Assembly (NCBI GenBank): GCA_964503355.1
Contig: CAZCZS010000035.1
Span: forward strand, 1 to 17,171
DNA length: 17,171 bases
Reading direction: 5' to 3'
Origin: Mesoaciditoga sp964503355
Lineage (GTDB): Bacteria > Thermotogota > Thermotogae > Mesoaciditogales > Mesoaciditogaceae
The notes beneath the pieces were generated by a model, which was given only the letters and a program-made list of their open reading frames with translations, was not told the DNA's origin and made no database searches. This document shows positions 9,157 through 16,921 of this stretch, in pieces. Within the stretch, counting starts at the first letter, position 1, and the number at the start of each line of letters is the position of its first letter. Both the position numbers and the translations under genes were made by a program.

Positions 9157-9531
9157 CAAATACATCTTTTCGTTTTCCAACTTCATTTTCTTTAACGTTT
9201 TACCTTTAAGCCAGTTTATCACAGGGTTATTCTCCATCTTGGTGATGTCTATTTTCAAAAGATTTGGAGTTATGGATATGGCTTCGTTTAAATTTCTCTT
9301 TTTCAGTTCATCTTTTATTCTGTCTAAGAATATCCTAACGGTTAAGCTCATGGAAATTTTCATTTCAATTTCCTTTGCAAATTCCACGGGCGTCTTTGGA
9401 GCCAAGAGGGTGAATTTAACGGTTCCCATCATGGCGGAAATGGTGAGTTTCCCTTCGTTGATTTCTATCGTTGCTTGAAATTTCTCTTTGAGAAGTTCGT
9501 TGATTTCTTCTTGGGATATCTCGAATTTCAC
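9145..9531 (-). CDS. Hypothetical protein, 128 aa
   Basis: Unrecognised small protein beginning with KFEISQEEINELLKEKF, followed by alternating beta-type strands (ATIEINEGKLTISAMMG, TVKFTLLAPK) and a lysine-rich C-terminus. The pattern of a short helix and then strands recalls lipid-binding folds of the DUF2993/YpmS type, but this is only an impression. No signal peptide or membrane segment is present with the start used here. The frame is open from TTG 9600, inside the transglycosylase gene. GTG 9531 is preferred because it lies 1 nt after the transglycosylase stop, the same spacing as dnaN/ispF, with GGAAG about 8 nt upstream. It is the last gene of the operon, and the tight coupling suggests a role linked to the transglycosylase. 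Confidence 0.6.
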   Translation of the reverse strand: MKFEISQEEINELLKEKFQATIEINEGKLTISAMMGTVKFTLLAPKTPVEFAKEIEMKISMSLTVRIFLDRIKDELKKRNLNEAISITPNLLKIDITKMENNPVINWLKGKTLKKMKLENEKMYLEIA

Positions 9532-9532
9532 T

Positions 9533-10582
9533 TTACCATCTTCCGGTAAGGGCGAATTTGTAGCTCGTTTTATCTTTCCACCCTTCGATGTAAATTCCAA
9601 AAACGTTCAACGCCATTCCGTATCTAACATCACCCGAAGTGGATATGGATCCGAACAGCTCGCCTTTCCACACATCCAATATTCCGGAAGCTGCCACTCC
9701 GTTTTTGTAATCACCCAAAATTGCGGTGAGAGGACCGAATTTCGACGAAATTTCCACTTCATCATCTTTTTCGTCATGTTTGAACGCCATCTTTAGTTTT
9801 CCAACGTTTATTCTCCATATCCAAGAAAATGACACCTTTGTGGAATCGAATGTAACCTCTGGACATAGATCGACTTGACCTGGAGGCAAGGGGTAGGAAA
9901 GACCGACGATCGCCTTATGAGGAGAATAGTACTCGGTAAAAACGCCGATACGCGCGTAGATTTCGGGATACTTCACAACGGATGAATACTCTTTTATGTA
10001 CTTCATTACCTTATCCACGTATTTTTGCGTCTCTGGGTAGGGTGGAACACCTTTGTACTTTACCACCGCACCTGGGCCCGCGTTGTAAGCGGCCAAGGCG
10101 AGTTTTAGAGAAGAAAAACGGGATTCGTATTTGGATATGTAATTCAACGCTCCTTGCACGCTTTGATAGGGATTGAATGGATCTTGCACGTTGTATTCGG
10201 CACCTGTTTGTGGCATGAATTGCATCAAACCTTCGGCACCGGTACGACTTCTCGAATAATTTTGAAATCCACTTTCAGCTTTTGCGATGGCCAAGGCTAT
10301 TGGGATTTCATCTTTTTTCAGAGGGATTTGCGAAAAATTCATCCACGGCACCGGAAAACTGAATCCCATTCCAACCATCCATTCGCCAGCCTGCGAATAC
10401 TCAGCCTCGTAAGAAATTCCAGGATAGTAGTAAAGGATATACGGCTGAGAGGAAATATTCAGCAACGGTTGTGAAACCGAAAATCCTCCTATTAACGGAT
10501 CCGCCAAAGTTGGAAACGAGAGTAAGACGATGCTTAGGGCTAACGTCAAAAAGATCTTTTTGTAAATACCTTTCTTCTTCAT
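9533..10582 (-). CDS. Lytic transglycosylase (SLT family) with flanking beta-rich regions
   Basis: Predicted exported murein lytic transglycosylase of 349 aa, which would cleave the MurNAc-GlcNAc bond in peptidoglycan. A signal peptide spans residues 1-27 (basic MKKKGIYKK, hydrophobic core, likely cut after TLA). The SLT domain is at about 85-195: catalytic glutamate E103 in AKAESGF, GLMQFMP at 118-124, ALAAYNAGPGAV, and the PPYPETQKYV motif. Residues 28-82 and 205-349 are rich in short alternating aromatic/polar strands, and the protein ends in a terminal tryptophan, so the SLT domain seems set within an outer-membrane-like beta structure; this part is inference. ATG 10582 has GGAGG 8 nt upstream, and that SD overlaps the comB stop. 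The start lies 4 nt after comB, and the 128-aa gene follows 1 nt after its stop. Confidence 0.86.
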   Translation of the reverse strand: MKKKGIYKKIFLTLALSIVLLSFPTLADPLIGGFSVSQPLLNISSQPYILYYYPGISYEAEYSQAGEWMVGMGFSFPVPWMNFSQIPLKKDEIPIALAIAKAESGFQNYSRSRTGAEGLMQFMPQTGAEYNVQDPFNPYQSVQGALNYISKYESRFSSLKLALAAYNAGPGAVVKYKGVPPYPETQKYVDKVMKYIKEYSSVVKYPEIYARIGVFTEYYSPHKAIVGLSYPLPPGQVDLCPEVTFDSTKVSFSWIWRINVGKLKMAFKHDEKDDEVEISSKFGPLTAILGDYKNGVAASGILDVWKGELFGSISTSGDVRYGMALNVFGIYIEGWKDKTSYKFALTGRW

Positions 10583-10586
10583 GCTT

Positions 10587-11279
10587 TTATCCTCCAAAGA
10601 AATCTATTTCGAAGGGATCTTTTTTCAGCTGGGGAACCACATCCATTTCAACACACGCTTGAATTAAATCCCTTCCCATGTTGTTCTGACTGAGATATCT
10701 TCCATGGTGAGAAAGTTTTAAAATCTTGATCGGTTCTTCGTCTGACAGTTTTTTCGCTATTCGTGCGCCGTCGTTCAGCGATGGGAATTCCAAAAGGGAG
10801 ACGTACTTTCCAGCCGTGTAGAGATCTTAGAGTGCCACTTCTCCATGCCTCCCAGAACATGCAACCAAGATTTCGCCGCGATCCTTTGAAAAGTTGGCCA
10901 CACTCTTGACGTTCGAAATCGCCATTGAAACCATGGGACCATATCCTTTGAATTTCTCGACCGTTCGTGTACCGTTGGACGTGGTCAGTATGATGTTCTT
11001 GCCTTTGACTTTGTCTTCGGTGAATTCCAGCGGAGAATTTCCAAGATCGAATCCTTCGATTTTGAACGATTTTCTTTCTCCGGCAAGCAGGCAAGACGGG
11101 ATCTTGCTTTTTAACATCATGGCTTCTTCCACGCTCAAAACGGGATAAACTCCTCTAGCACCGTTGAAAAGCGCTTGAACTATGGTCGTTCCCGCTCTTA
11201 GCGTGTCTATCACCACGATCAAATCGTACGAATCTCTTTTGAAATGTTCACAAGGAAGGGAAAGCACTTCTACGTTCAT
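10587..11279 (-). pseudogene. comB: comB-like phosphatase gene interrupted by one in-frame TAA
   Basis: Relative of 2-phosphosulfolactate phosphatase, an enzyme of coenzyme M synthesis in methanogens but found in many bacteria with unknown role. Family motifs are clear: VVIDTLRAGTTIVQAL, GERKSFKIEGFDLGNSPLEF, LTTSNGTRTV and ACSGRHGEVAL. Codon 151 (10827-10829) is TAA. The same frame continues as DLYTAGKYVSLL to QACVEMDVVPQL and stops at 10587. The whole is 230 codons, the usual family length of about 230-240. Relatives usually have Glu here, so one G-to-T change (GAA to TAA) would explain it. Without the break it is an ordinary gene: ATG 11279, GGAGG 5 nt upstream, directly after ecfT. Either a nonsense mutation or a sequencing error; a truncated 150-aa product would lack the C-terminal third. 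Confidence 0.82.
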
Positions 11280-11291
11280 CAAAACCTCCAA

Positions 11292-12089
11292 TTAAATGTG
11301 TACGAAAGGTATGAGGATCAACGCGAAACTAATCAGCGTGAACACGTAATCCTTCTTTTTGAATACGAGTTGTCTGTATTTCGTTCTTCCTTCAACTCCT
11401 CTGTAACATCTCGCTTCCATCGCAACGGCCAACTCATCCGCCATTCTCACGGCGCCAACGAAAAGAGGTACGAGTAAAGGTATCATGCCTTTCATTCTTT
11501 GGATGAGTCCACCTCTGTCAAATCTGGCACCTCTCGAAAGCTGGGCTTTCATAACATGATCGGCTTCAACGGCTAAAACCGGTATGAATCTGAAGGCTAT
11601 ACTTATCATCATGGAAAAATCGTGCGACCACTCTTTTGGGATGTGAAATGTGTTCATCAGCGATTCGAGACCATCAGCCAATTGAATTGGCGAAGTGGTG
11701 AGCGTCAGAGTTGATGCGACTAGTATTATGAAGATCAAGCGCAAGGTTATGAAAATCGTGTTGTATACCGCCACATCCGTTATCTTGAATATCCAAAAAC
11801 TCCAAACCAAAGTGCCACCACCAGAAAAGATCTGGAAAACAGCCGTTAGAGCGATGAGCAACCATAACGCTTTCAAACCTTTCATGTAATAGCTTATGGA
11901 GATTTTGCTCATGAAAATGAGAATTAACGTTACACCGGCTATGATCGCGTATTGCCAAAGATCAGAAACCAAGAACACCACGGTGATCATCATTACGTTG
12001 AATATTATCTTACTTCGTGGATCCAAGGCGTGAAGAAATGAATCCTTTGGAACGTATTGACCTATCGTTATGTTTGAAAGAAAATTCAT
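11292..12089 (-). CDS. ecfT: ECF transporter transmembrane component EcfT
   Basis: Membrane coupling subunit of an energy-coupling-factor transporter, which links EcfA ATPases to a substrate-binding S protein for vitamin or metal uptake. At 265 aa it has the normal length. The N-terminus keeps YVPKDSFLHALDPRSKIIF, and several hydrophobic segments follow (VMMITVVFLVS, YAIIAGVTLILIFM, LWLLIALTAVF, IFITLRLIFIILVAS, and VFTLISFALILIPF at the C-terminus). The two cytoplasmic coupling motifs are present as LSRGARF and AMEARCYRG. No ecfA or S-component gene is in the window, so it probably serves several S proteins encoded elsewhere; the substrate cannot be told. ATG 12089 lies 11 nt after ispF with a weak GGTGA upstream. 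comB follows within 12 nt. Confidence 0.92.
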   Translation of the reverse strand: MNFLSNITIGQYVPKDSFLHALDPRSKIIFNVMMITVVFLVSDLWQYAIIAGVTLILIFMSKISISYYMKGLKALWLLIALTAVFQIFSGGGTLVWSFWIFKITDVAVYNTIFITLRLIFIILVASTLTLTTSPIQLADGLESLMNTFHIPKEWSHDFSMMISIAFRFIPVLAVEADHVMKAQLSRGARFDRGGLIQRMKGMIPLLVPLFVGAVRMADELAVAMEARCYRGVEGRTKYRQLVFKKKDYVFTLISFALILIPFVHI

Positions 12090-12100
12090 TATTCACCGAA

Positions 12101-12577
12101 TCAACTAGGCTCTTTTAGCAGACAGACTGCCATCGCACCGACGCCTTCTTTTCTTCCAACGAAACCCATGCCTTCATTTGTGGTTGCCTTAACGCTTACG
12201 CGTGAACTGTCAAGGGATAAAGCGCGAGATATCTCTTCTTTCATTTTCGAAATGTACGCAGAAACCTTTGGTTCTTCCAACACGAGCATGACGTCTATGT
12301 AATCTATCTTGAACTTTCTTCTTTCTACCATTTCTTTTATCTCTTTCAATATCACCATCGAAGAAATCCCCTCATAACGCGGATCGTTGGGCGGAAAGTA
12401 AACGCCAAGATCTCCCAACCCACTCGCTCCAAGTATGGCATCGCCAATGGCATGCGCTATCACGTCTCCATCCGAGTGCGCGTCTAAACCTTTGGAATAT
12501 GGAATTTCAACTCCTCCGAGAATCAAGCGTCTGCCTTCCACAAGCCTGTGAACGTCGTATCCTATTCCAGCCCTCAT
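12101..12577 (-). CDS. ispF: 2-C-methyl-D-erythritol 2,4-cyclodiphosphate synthase
   Basis: Cytoplasmic enzyme of the MEP isoprenoid pathway, which cyclises CDP-ME 2-phosphate with release of CMP. Length is 158 aa, typical. Metal ligands D8 and H10 (GYDVH) and H42, and the catalytic-site H34 in HSDGDV, fall at the E. coli positions. GDLGVYFP and the C-terminal KATTNEGMGFVGRKEGVGAM are also conserved. ATG 12577 lies 1 nt after the dnaN stop, with GGTGAG inside the last dnaN codons as SD, so translation is probably coupled. No other MEP gene is in the window. Confidence 0.96.
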   Translation of the reverse strand: MRAGIGYDVHRLVEGRRLILGGVEIPYSKGLDAHSDGDVIAHAIGDAILGASGLGDLGVYFPPNDPRYEGISSMVILKEIKEMVERRKFKIDYIDVMLVLEEPKVSAYISKMKEEISRALSLDSSRVSVKATTNEGMGFVGRKEGVGAMAVCLLKEPS

Positions 12578-12578
12578 C

Positions 12579-13667
12579 TTATATTCTCACCGGCATCACT
12601 ATGAAGAAATACCCTTCTAGATCCGGCGTGTCTATCATCAAAGGTTTATTCTCATCGACGAAATTCAACTGAATTTTTTCCTTATCGGTGTGATTAAGCG
12701 CGTCCAACACGAACGAAGGGTTGAAAGCCAAGATCATGGGTTCACCCTCCATTTGCACTTCCAAAATCTCTTCAGCTTCACCCAGTCCAGCGCTTTTTGA
12801 AGAGATTTTCAAACTATCGCCTTCCGCTGTGAATCTAACCGCTTCCGTTCCGGCGCGTGTCACTATACTAGCTCTTTTTACCGCTCCACGCAACTCATTC
12901 CTGTTAACCAATATTCTCGTTTTGAACTCCTCTGGAATGACACGCTTGTAATTGGGAAATTCGGCATCAACAACTTTGCAAACCAAGATCGTGCTTCCAA
13001 CTTCAAAGGCGACTTGTCTGTTTTCGAATCGCATCACTATCTTATCCACATCCGTGACACTCAGCAACCTTGATAATTCCTTAACGGCCTTCAAAGATAT
13101 TAAAAAGTTCAAGTTTCCTTGACTTTCTATCTTTTCTTCAGCAAGAGCCATTCTAAATCCATCCACCGCTACAGTTCTAAAAACTCCGTTTTCCATTTCG
13201 AAGTAGACGCCATTTAAATTTCTCATGTTCTCATCTGAAGCCGCGCTGAAGGAAACCCTATCTATCATTTCGGCCAACTTTGCCCTATCCATTTCGTACA
13301 CGGCTCCATCGGCTGGGATTCTCACCTCGGGAAAATCTTGAGCGTTTTGCGTGAAAATCGTGAATTTGCTCTTTCCAGAAAAAACTTCTAACTTTTCCTC
13401 GTTCAACGAGAACTTAACTTCATCCGAAGGAAGACTTTTGACTATTTCATGTATGGTTTTCGCGTTGACGACAAACGAACCTTCACCAGCTACGTTCGGT
13501 ATCTTTGCCCTTACGGTGAATTCCATATCCGTTGCCGTCATCGTCAATCCATCTTTGAGTTCAAATAGTACACCGTTCAATACGGGTTTTATCGGTCTCG
13601 AAGCGACAGCTCTTGAAAGCGAATCCAAGTGGAACGACATCTCGTTTCTTTTCACGGTGAATTCCAT
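12579..13667 (-). CDS. dnaN: DNA polymerase III beta subunit (sliding clamp)
   Basis: Ring-shaped processivity clamp that tethers the replicative polymerase to DNA. At 362 aa it has normal length for three clamp domains. Typical features are the N-terminal SRAVASRPIKPVLNGVLFE, the middle MRNLNGVYFE...VDGFRMALAEE, the VDAEFPNYKRVIPEEFKT block and the C-terminal FIVMPVRI. These blocks look very like the Thermotoga clamp, which is my main clue to the phylum. ATG 13667 has GGAGG 10 nt upstream. There is no dnaA, recF or gyrB beside it. Here it lies between a KamB-like gene and ispF, so it is not in the usual origin cluster. Confidence 0.97.
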   Translation of the reverse strand: MEFTVKRNEMSFHLDSLSRAVASRPIKPVLNGVLFELKDGLTMTATDMEFTVRAKIPNVAGEGSFVVNAKTIHEIVKSLPSDEVKFSLNEEKLEVFSGKSKFTIFTQNAQDFPEVRIPADGAVYEMDRAKLAEMIDRVSFSAASDENMRNLNGVYFEMENGVFRTVAVDGFRMALAEEKIESQGNLNFLISLKAVKELSRLLSVTDVDKIVMRFENRQVAFEVGSTILVCKVVDAEFPNYKRVIPEEFKTRILVNRNELRGAVKRASIVTRAGTEAVRFTAEGDSLKISSKSAGLGEAEEILEVQMEGEPMILAFNPSFVLDALNHTDKEKIQLNFVDENKPLMIDTPDLEGYFFIVMPVRI

Positions 13668-13684
13668 ATCTCAAAAACCTCCCT

Positions 13685-14647
13685 TTACAAGTCGTGATCG
13701 TAGAGCACGTCAAAAACGATTATACCACTATTTAAACGTCTTTTAAGCTCAAAGATTAGTTCATCCAAATCGAGTTCATTCCCTTCAACAGAAGTGTGAT
13801 TCACGGCTATGCCTATAAGTTGTACGTTTTTAACGGCAAGGAATTTTCCAACTTTTGAAAAGATCCTGTCGCCGCTTGGAACGATTATGGGACATTTAAC
13901 ATGACTCGCTATCTCCTCATTTACCGCTCCCGGAAGATACACGAAATCCGCGTCTTCACAAGCTTGGACGATTTCATCTTCGTAGCCCGCCACTCCGTTG
14001 ACTTTTATCCTCAAGGCACGATCTTTTTTCCAAATCAACGCTTGAGTTGGATTCCTCTCTATCACCTTTAACATCCATTCAGGGGCTTGAGGAGTAAGGA
14101 TTCTATTCACGTACTCGACGGTCTTCTCAACAACTTCGTTCACATCTTTGCCGATTTGGGCTCCCGTTACCAAAATCGTCGCATCGCTTATGGATATCGC
14201 TCCGATTCTTGCCAACGCTCCATCCACGATCACCTTATTGGCGTATTTTTTTATCTTTTCTATCATTTGCGAAGTTTCTTCGTAACTTCCCATTCTCATC
14301 GTTTGAACTTCAACATCGACGAGCGCTTCCACAAGCGAAAGAGTTCCGGACGGAGTTTCAAAAGTTTCAATTATTCTAACTCCGTAAGGTGTGATTTGAG
14401 AAGGAACAACGGCGAAGTTTCCTTGTGGGAGAAAAATTGGCGGTTTCGTGTTTTTGAATATCTTGTCTTCGTTTTCGCCATCCATTCCGACAGTTATTAC
14501 GCAGGCTTTTTCAAGCCTGCGTAAAATAAAATTCACGACCGTCGTTTTTCCCACATTCTTTGAAAGGCCTACGACGGAAATCACATCGTGCTTTTTTATC
14601 CTTTCAACGAGTTGTCTTTCTCGGCTTTCTTGTGTTCTTCCTTCCAC
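13685..14647 (-). CDS. P-loop protein, KamB-like (lysine 5,6-aminomutase reactivase subunit family)
   Basis: Protein of up to 320 aa with an N-terminal Walker A, GLSKNVGKTT (residues 27-36), directly after a beta strand. The blocks GMDGENEDKIF, KPPIFLPQGNFAVVP, VIVDGALARIGAISISDATILVTGAQIGKDVNEV match what I recall of KamB proteins, described as part of the reactivating factor for B12-dependent lysine 5,6-aminomutase. The match is from memory. The place directly after kamA supports it, but KamC and KamD/KamE are not in the window. The start is uncertain: GTG 14647 overlaps kamA by 52 nt and has a weak SD, while GTG 14584 lies 11 nt after kamA but would remove the helix before the P-loop that I expect in relatives. 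A strong hairpin lies in codons 42-50. dnaN follows after 17 nt. Confidence 0.65.
   Translation of the reverse strand: MEGRTQESRERQLVERIKKHDVISVVGLSKNVGKTTVVNFILRRLEKACVITVGMDGENEDKIFKNTKPPIFLPQGNFAVVPSQITPYGVRIIETFETPSGTLSLVEALVDVEVQTMRMGSYEETSQMIEKIKKYANKVIVDGALARIGAISISDATILVTGAQIGKDVNEVVEKTVEYVNRILTPQAPEWMLKVIERNPTQALIWKKDRALRIKVNGVAGYEDEIVQACEDADFVYLPGAVNEEIASHVKCPIIVPSGDRIFSKVGKFLAVKNVQLIGIAVNHTSVEGNELDLDELIFELKRRLNSGIIVFDVLYDHDL
14497..14524. repeat. Perfect 12-bp inverted repeat inside the kamB-like gene
   Basis: TTACGCAGGCTT (14497-14508) and its exact complement (14513-14524) flank a 4-nt loop. In the minus-strand mRNA it would form a very stable hairpin over codons 42-50. Neither side has a T tract, so it is not a terminator. 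Confidence 0.8.
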
Positions 14648-15891
14648 TTTTTTATTCGCTTCTTTCTGTCATTTCCCCATGGGATCATGAACGCGTAATT
14701 TTCGCTTAAGAGACCGGCCACACCCGTGTTGCTTTGCTCTTTCTTGGGGATGTAATTTTCTTTACATTTGGGCTTGTAGTCGTCCGGCTCTTTGTAAATG
14801 AAAATTCCTCCCTCGTAATTTCTCAGTATAACTTTGTTTGCACCCATTGAGATGAGATACTGAGGATTCACGGGGATTTTTCCTCCTCCACCAGGTGCGT
14901 CTATGACGTAAGTTGGTACGGCAAAACCAGAAGTGTGTCCTCGTAAATATTCTATTATCTCTATTCCGCGAGCAACGGAAGTTCTGAAATGCGAAAGTCC
15001 TTTTGAAAGATCGCATTGGTATATGTAGTAAGGTCGTACCCTGTTTTTCACCAACAGATGGACGAGTTTTTTCATGACCTGCGGACAATCGTTGACCCCT
15101 CTTAAAAGCACCGACTGATTTCCAAGCGGGATGCCCGCATCTGCCATCTTTGCCAACGCTTTTTCCGATTCTGGTGTTATCTCGTTGGGATGGTTGAAAT
15201 GTGTGTTCACCCAAATTGGATGGTACTTTTTAAGCATGTTGACCAGTTCATCGGTGATTCTTTGAGGCATGACAACCGGTGTTCTTGTTCCTATTCTCAC
15301 TATTTCAACATGTGGTATGGCTCTGAATTTTTTTATTATCGTTTCCAACCTTTCGGTGGAAAGCGTAAATGGATCTCCACCAGATATGAGCACATCCCTT
15401 ATCTCTTCGTGAGCTTCAACGTATTCCACCATTTTATCTATCTTACTCATGGGCATTGGCATATCCGTTTCGCCGGCCTTTCTTCGGCGTGTGCAATGCC
15501 TACAATACATGGAACATTGATCTGTAACGAGCGCTAAAACTCTGTCCGGATAACGATGTGTAAGGCCATAAACGGGCGAATCCACGTCTTCGAACAAAGG
15601 GTCGGTGCTTTCGTTTGGAGCGACGTAGAGTTCGTTCATCGTTGGCACGGCTTGCTTTCTTATGGGATCGTCCGGATCGTTTGGATCTATCAAAGAAGCG
15701 TAATAGGGCGTTATGGCCATTCTTAAGTGTTCAAGACTGGATGTTATGGCGTTCTTTTCATCTTCATCCAAAGGTATAACTTTTGCCAGAGTTTCCGCAT
15801 CCATTATACGATGGGAAATTTGCCACTTCCAATCGTTCCATTCCTCTTCTGTGACATCTTTCCAAATTGGAATATCCTTGTAGTTTCTCAT
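14596..15891 (-). CDS. kamA: L-lysine 2,3-aminomutase (radical SAM, PLP)
   Basis: Radical SAM enzyme that converts L-lysine to beta-lysine, either as first step of lysine fermentation or for beta-lysine osmolytes. At 431 aa it is near the family length. The cluster motif CSMYCRHC gives C126, C130 and C133. The PLP lysine is K338 in DAPGGGGKIP. D294 and D331 match the two aspartates that bind the lysine side chain in the Clostridium enzyme, which argues for lysine over glutamate 2,3-aminomutase. Of the structural zinc cysteines, C269 and C376 remain, but the two after C376 are E378 and I381. ATG 15891 has AAAGGAGG 9 nt upstream. It lies 28 nt after the PEGA gene and overlaps the KamB-like gene. 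No acetyltransferase (ablB) or later fermentation gene is in the window. Confidence 0.95.
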   Translation of the reverse strand: MRNYKDIPIWKDVTEEEWNDWKWQISHRIMDAETLAKVIPLDEDEKNAITSSLEHLRMAITPYYASLIDPNDPDDPIRKQAVPTMNELYVAPNESTDPLFEDVDSPVYGLTHRYPDRVLALVTDQCSMYCRHCTRRRKAGETDMPMPMSKIDKMVEYVEAHEEIRDVLISGGDPFTLSTERLETIIKKFRAIPHVEIVRIGTRTPVVMPQRITDELVNMLKKYHPIWVNTHFNHPNEITPESEKALAKMADAGIPLGNQSVLLRGVNDCPQVMKKLVHLLVKNRVRPYYIYQCDLSKGLSHFRTSVARGIEIIEYLRGHTSGFAVPTYVIDAPGGGGKIPVNPQYLISMGANKVILRNYEGGIFIYKEPDDYKPKCKENYIPKKEQSNTGVAGLLSENYAFMIPWGNDRKKRIKKWKEEHKKAEKDNSLKG

Positions 15892-15919
15892 TTCTCGCTT
15901 CCTCCTTTGAAATTCGTTT

Positions 15920-16903
15920 TCAATAAGAAGAATAACTTCCTATTTTGTTCAAATTGAAGTTCAAATTCATGTTGTTTTCCACCACAATGGTGCGCACTAC
16001 AGTTCTGTAACCGGGTTTCACCAGCGTGAATTCGTAAGTACCGGGACTCAGTTTCATCTTACATGGGGTTACTTCTAACATCCTTCCGTTGACGAATACC
16101 AGTGCGCCACTGGGATAGGTGCTGACGCTTACACTCACGGTCAAAGGTTGAGTGGGTATGATGGGGATCACAGCGTTAACCGTTTGGTATTGCCCCGCTT
16201 CAACGGTGAAAGTTTTGGTAACAGAATTTCCGTTGTACCTGAAAATGGCAACATGATTTCCAACCGGAAGTTGAATGGTTTGCGGAGTTTCGCCTTCATA
16301 AATTCCATCAACGTAAAGTGACGCTCCGATTGGAGTTGAAGTGAAATTCACAACTGCCGTTTGTGGCGTGTAGCCAACATAAAAATAAGTGGTTGCAACG
16401 GCTATGGGTTTCGTGACTATTTGCAATTTCAACTTTTGCATGTAACCCTGTCCGTCTGGAATCTCCACAAACGGTTTCGCTTGATCGAGTGGAATTGGTG
16501 GAAGAGCGTTTGGAGAAGTGCTCGCTATGGCTTCCAGGAATTCCCTACCTTTTGGTCCTGTAATCACCAATGAGTAATTGTATTGAGGATCTGGAATCGT
16601 GTAAACAATTCCACCCTTGAGATGATTATTTCTTTGAAAGAAATTCGGGAACAAAATGCGTACTTCTCCATCTGTCGTGTAATCGTAAATGATAACGTAC
16701 GCATCTTCAGAGGTTTTGAGATATATTCTGGCCCTTTCACCTGGGTAGTATGTGGCACCTGTCGGTCTATCCATCCACATTTGAATTTTCAAAGATGAGG
16801 GATTCGTTGGAGTTATTATTATATCCTGAACCGAGGCATTTGCGAAGATCAAAACACTCAGCATTGCGGATAAGATGAAGAAGGTTATGAGCATTTTTTT
16901 CAT
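15920..16903 (-). CDS. Exported DUF4384 and double-PEGA domain protein
   Basis: Predicted envelope protein of 327 aa. A signal peptide spans about residues 1-23 (MKKMLITFF... cut near ANA). A DUF4384-type domain follows at about 40-150 (YYPGERARIYLKTSEDAYV, DGEVRILFPN), then two PEGA domains at about 185-250 (STPIGASLYVDGIYEGETP) and 258-320 (STYPSGALVFVNGRMLEVTP, KPGYRTVVRTI). Such proteins are frequent in Thermotogota and are thought to act at the cell surface; partners are unknown. ATG 16903 has GGAGG 8 nt upstream. The frame is open from GTG 16912, but that codon sits in the SD. It is the first gene of the long minus-strand string, 28 nt before kamA. Confidence 0.85.
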   Translation of the reverse strand: MKKMLITFFILSAMLSVLIFANASVQDIIITPTNPSSLKIQMWMDRPTGATYYPGERARIYLKTSEDAYVIIYDYTTDGEVRILFPNFFQRNNHLKGGIVYTIPDPQYNYSLVITGPKGREFLEAIASTSPNALPPIPLDQAKPFVEIPDGQGYMQKLKLQIVTKPIAVATTYFYVGYTPQTAVVNFTSTPIGASLYVDGIYEGETPQTIQLPVGNHVAIFRYNGNSVTKTFTVEAGQYQTVNAVIPIIPTQPLTVSVSVSTYPSGALVFVNGRMLEVTPCKMKLSPGTYEFTLVKPGYRTVVRTIVVENNMNLNFNLNKIGSYSSY

Positions 16904-16921
16904 TTTGGACACCTCCTTTTC

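Noticed and set aside
9531..9600. TTG 9600 as start of the 128-aa gene
   Set aside because: It would overlap the transglycosylase by 68 nt with no SD, while GTG 9531 sits 1 nt after its stop, like other junctions in this operon.
10827..10829. Recoding of the comB stop as a special amino acid
   Set aside because: TAA is not used for selenocysteine or pyrrolysine, and the family has a glutamate at this point, so a simple nonsense change explains it better.
10648..11094. Overlapping minus-strand open frame across comB
   Set aside because: It runs in another frame through comB codons with a basic, low-complexity product; the ComB frame carries the conserved motifs on both sides of the stop.
13042..13050. 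DnaA-box consensus TTATCCACA inside dnaN, and another on the minus strand at 1764-1772
   Set aside because: Isolated boxes inside coding sequence, no cluster, no dnaA and no AT-rich unwinding region, so no replication origin is called.
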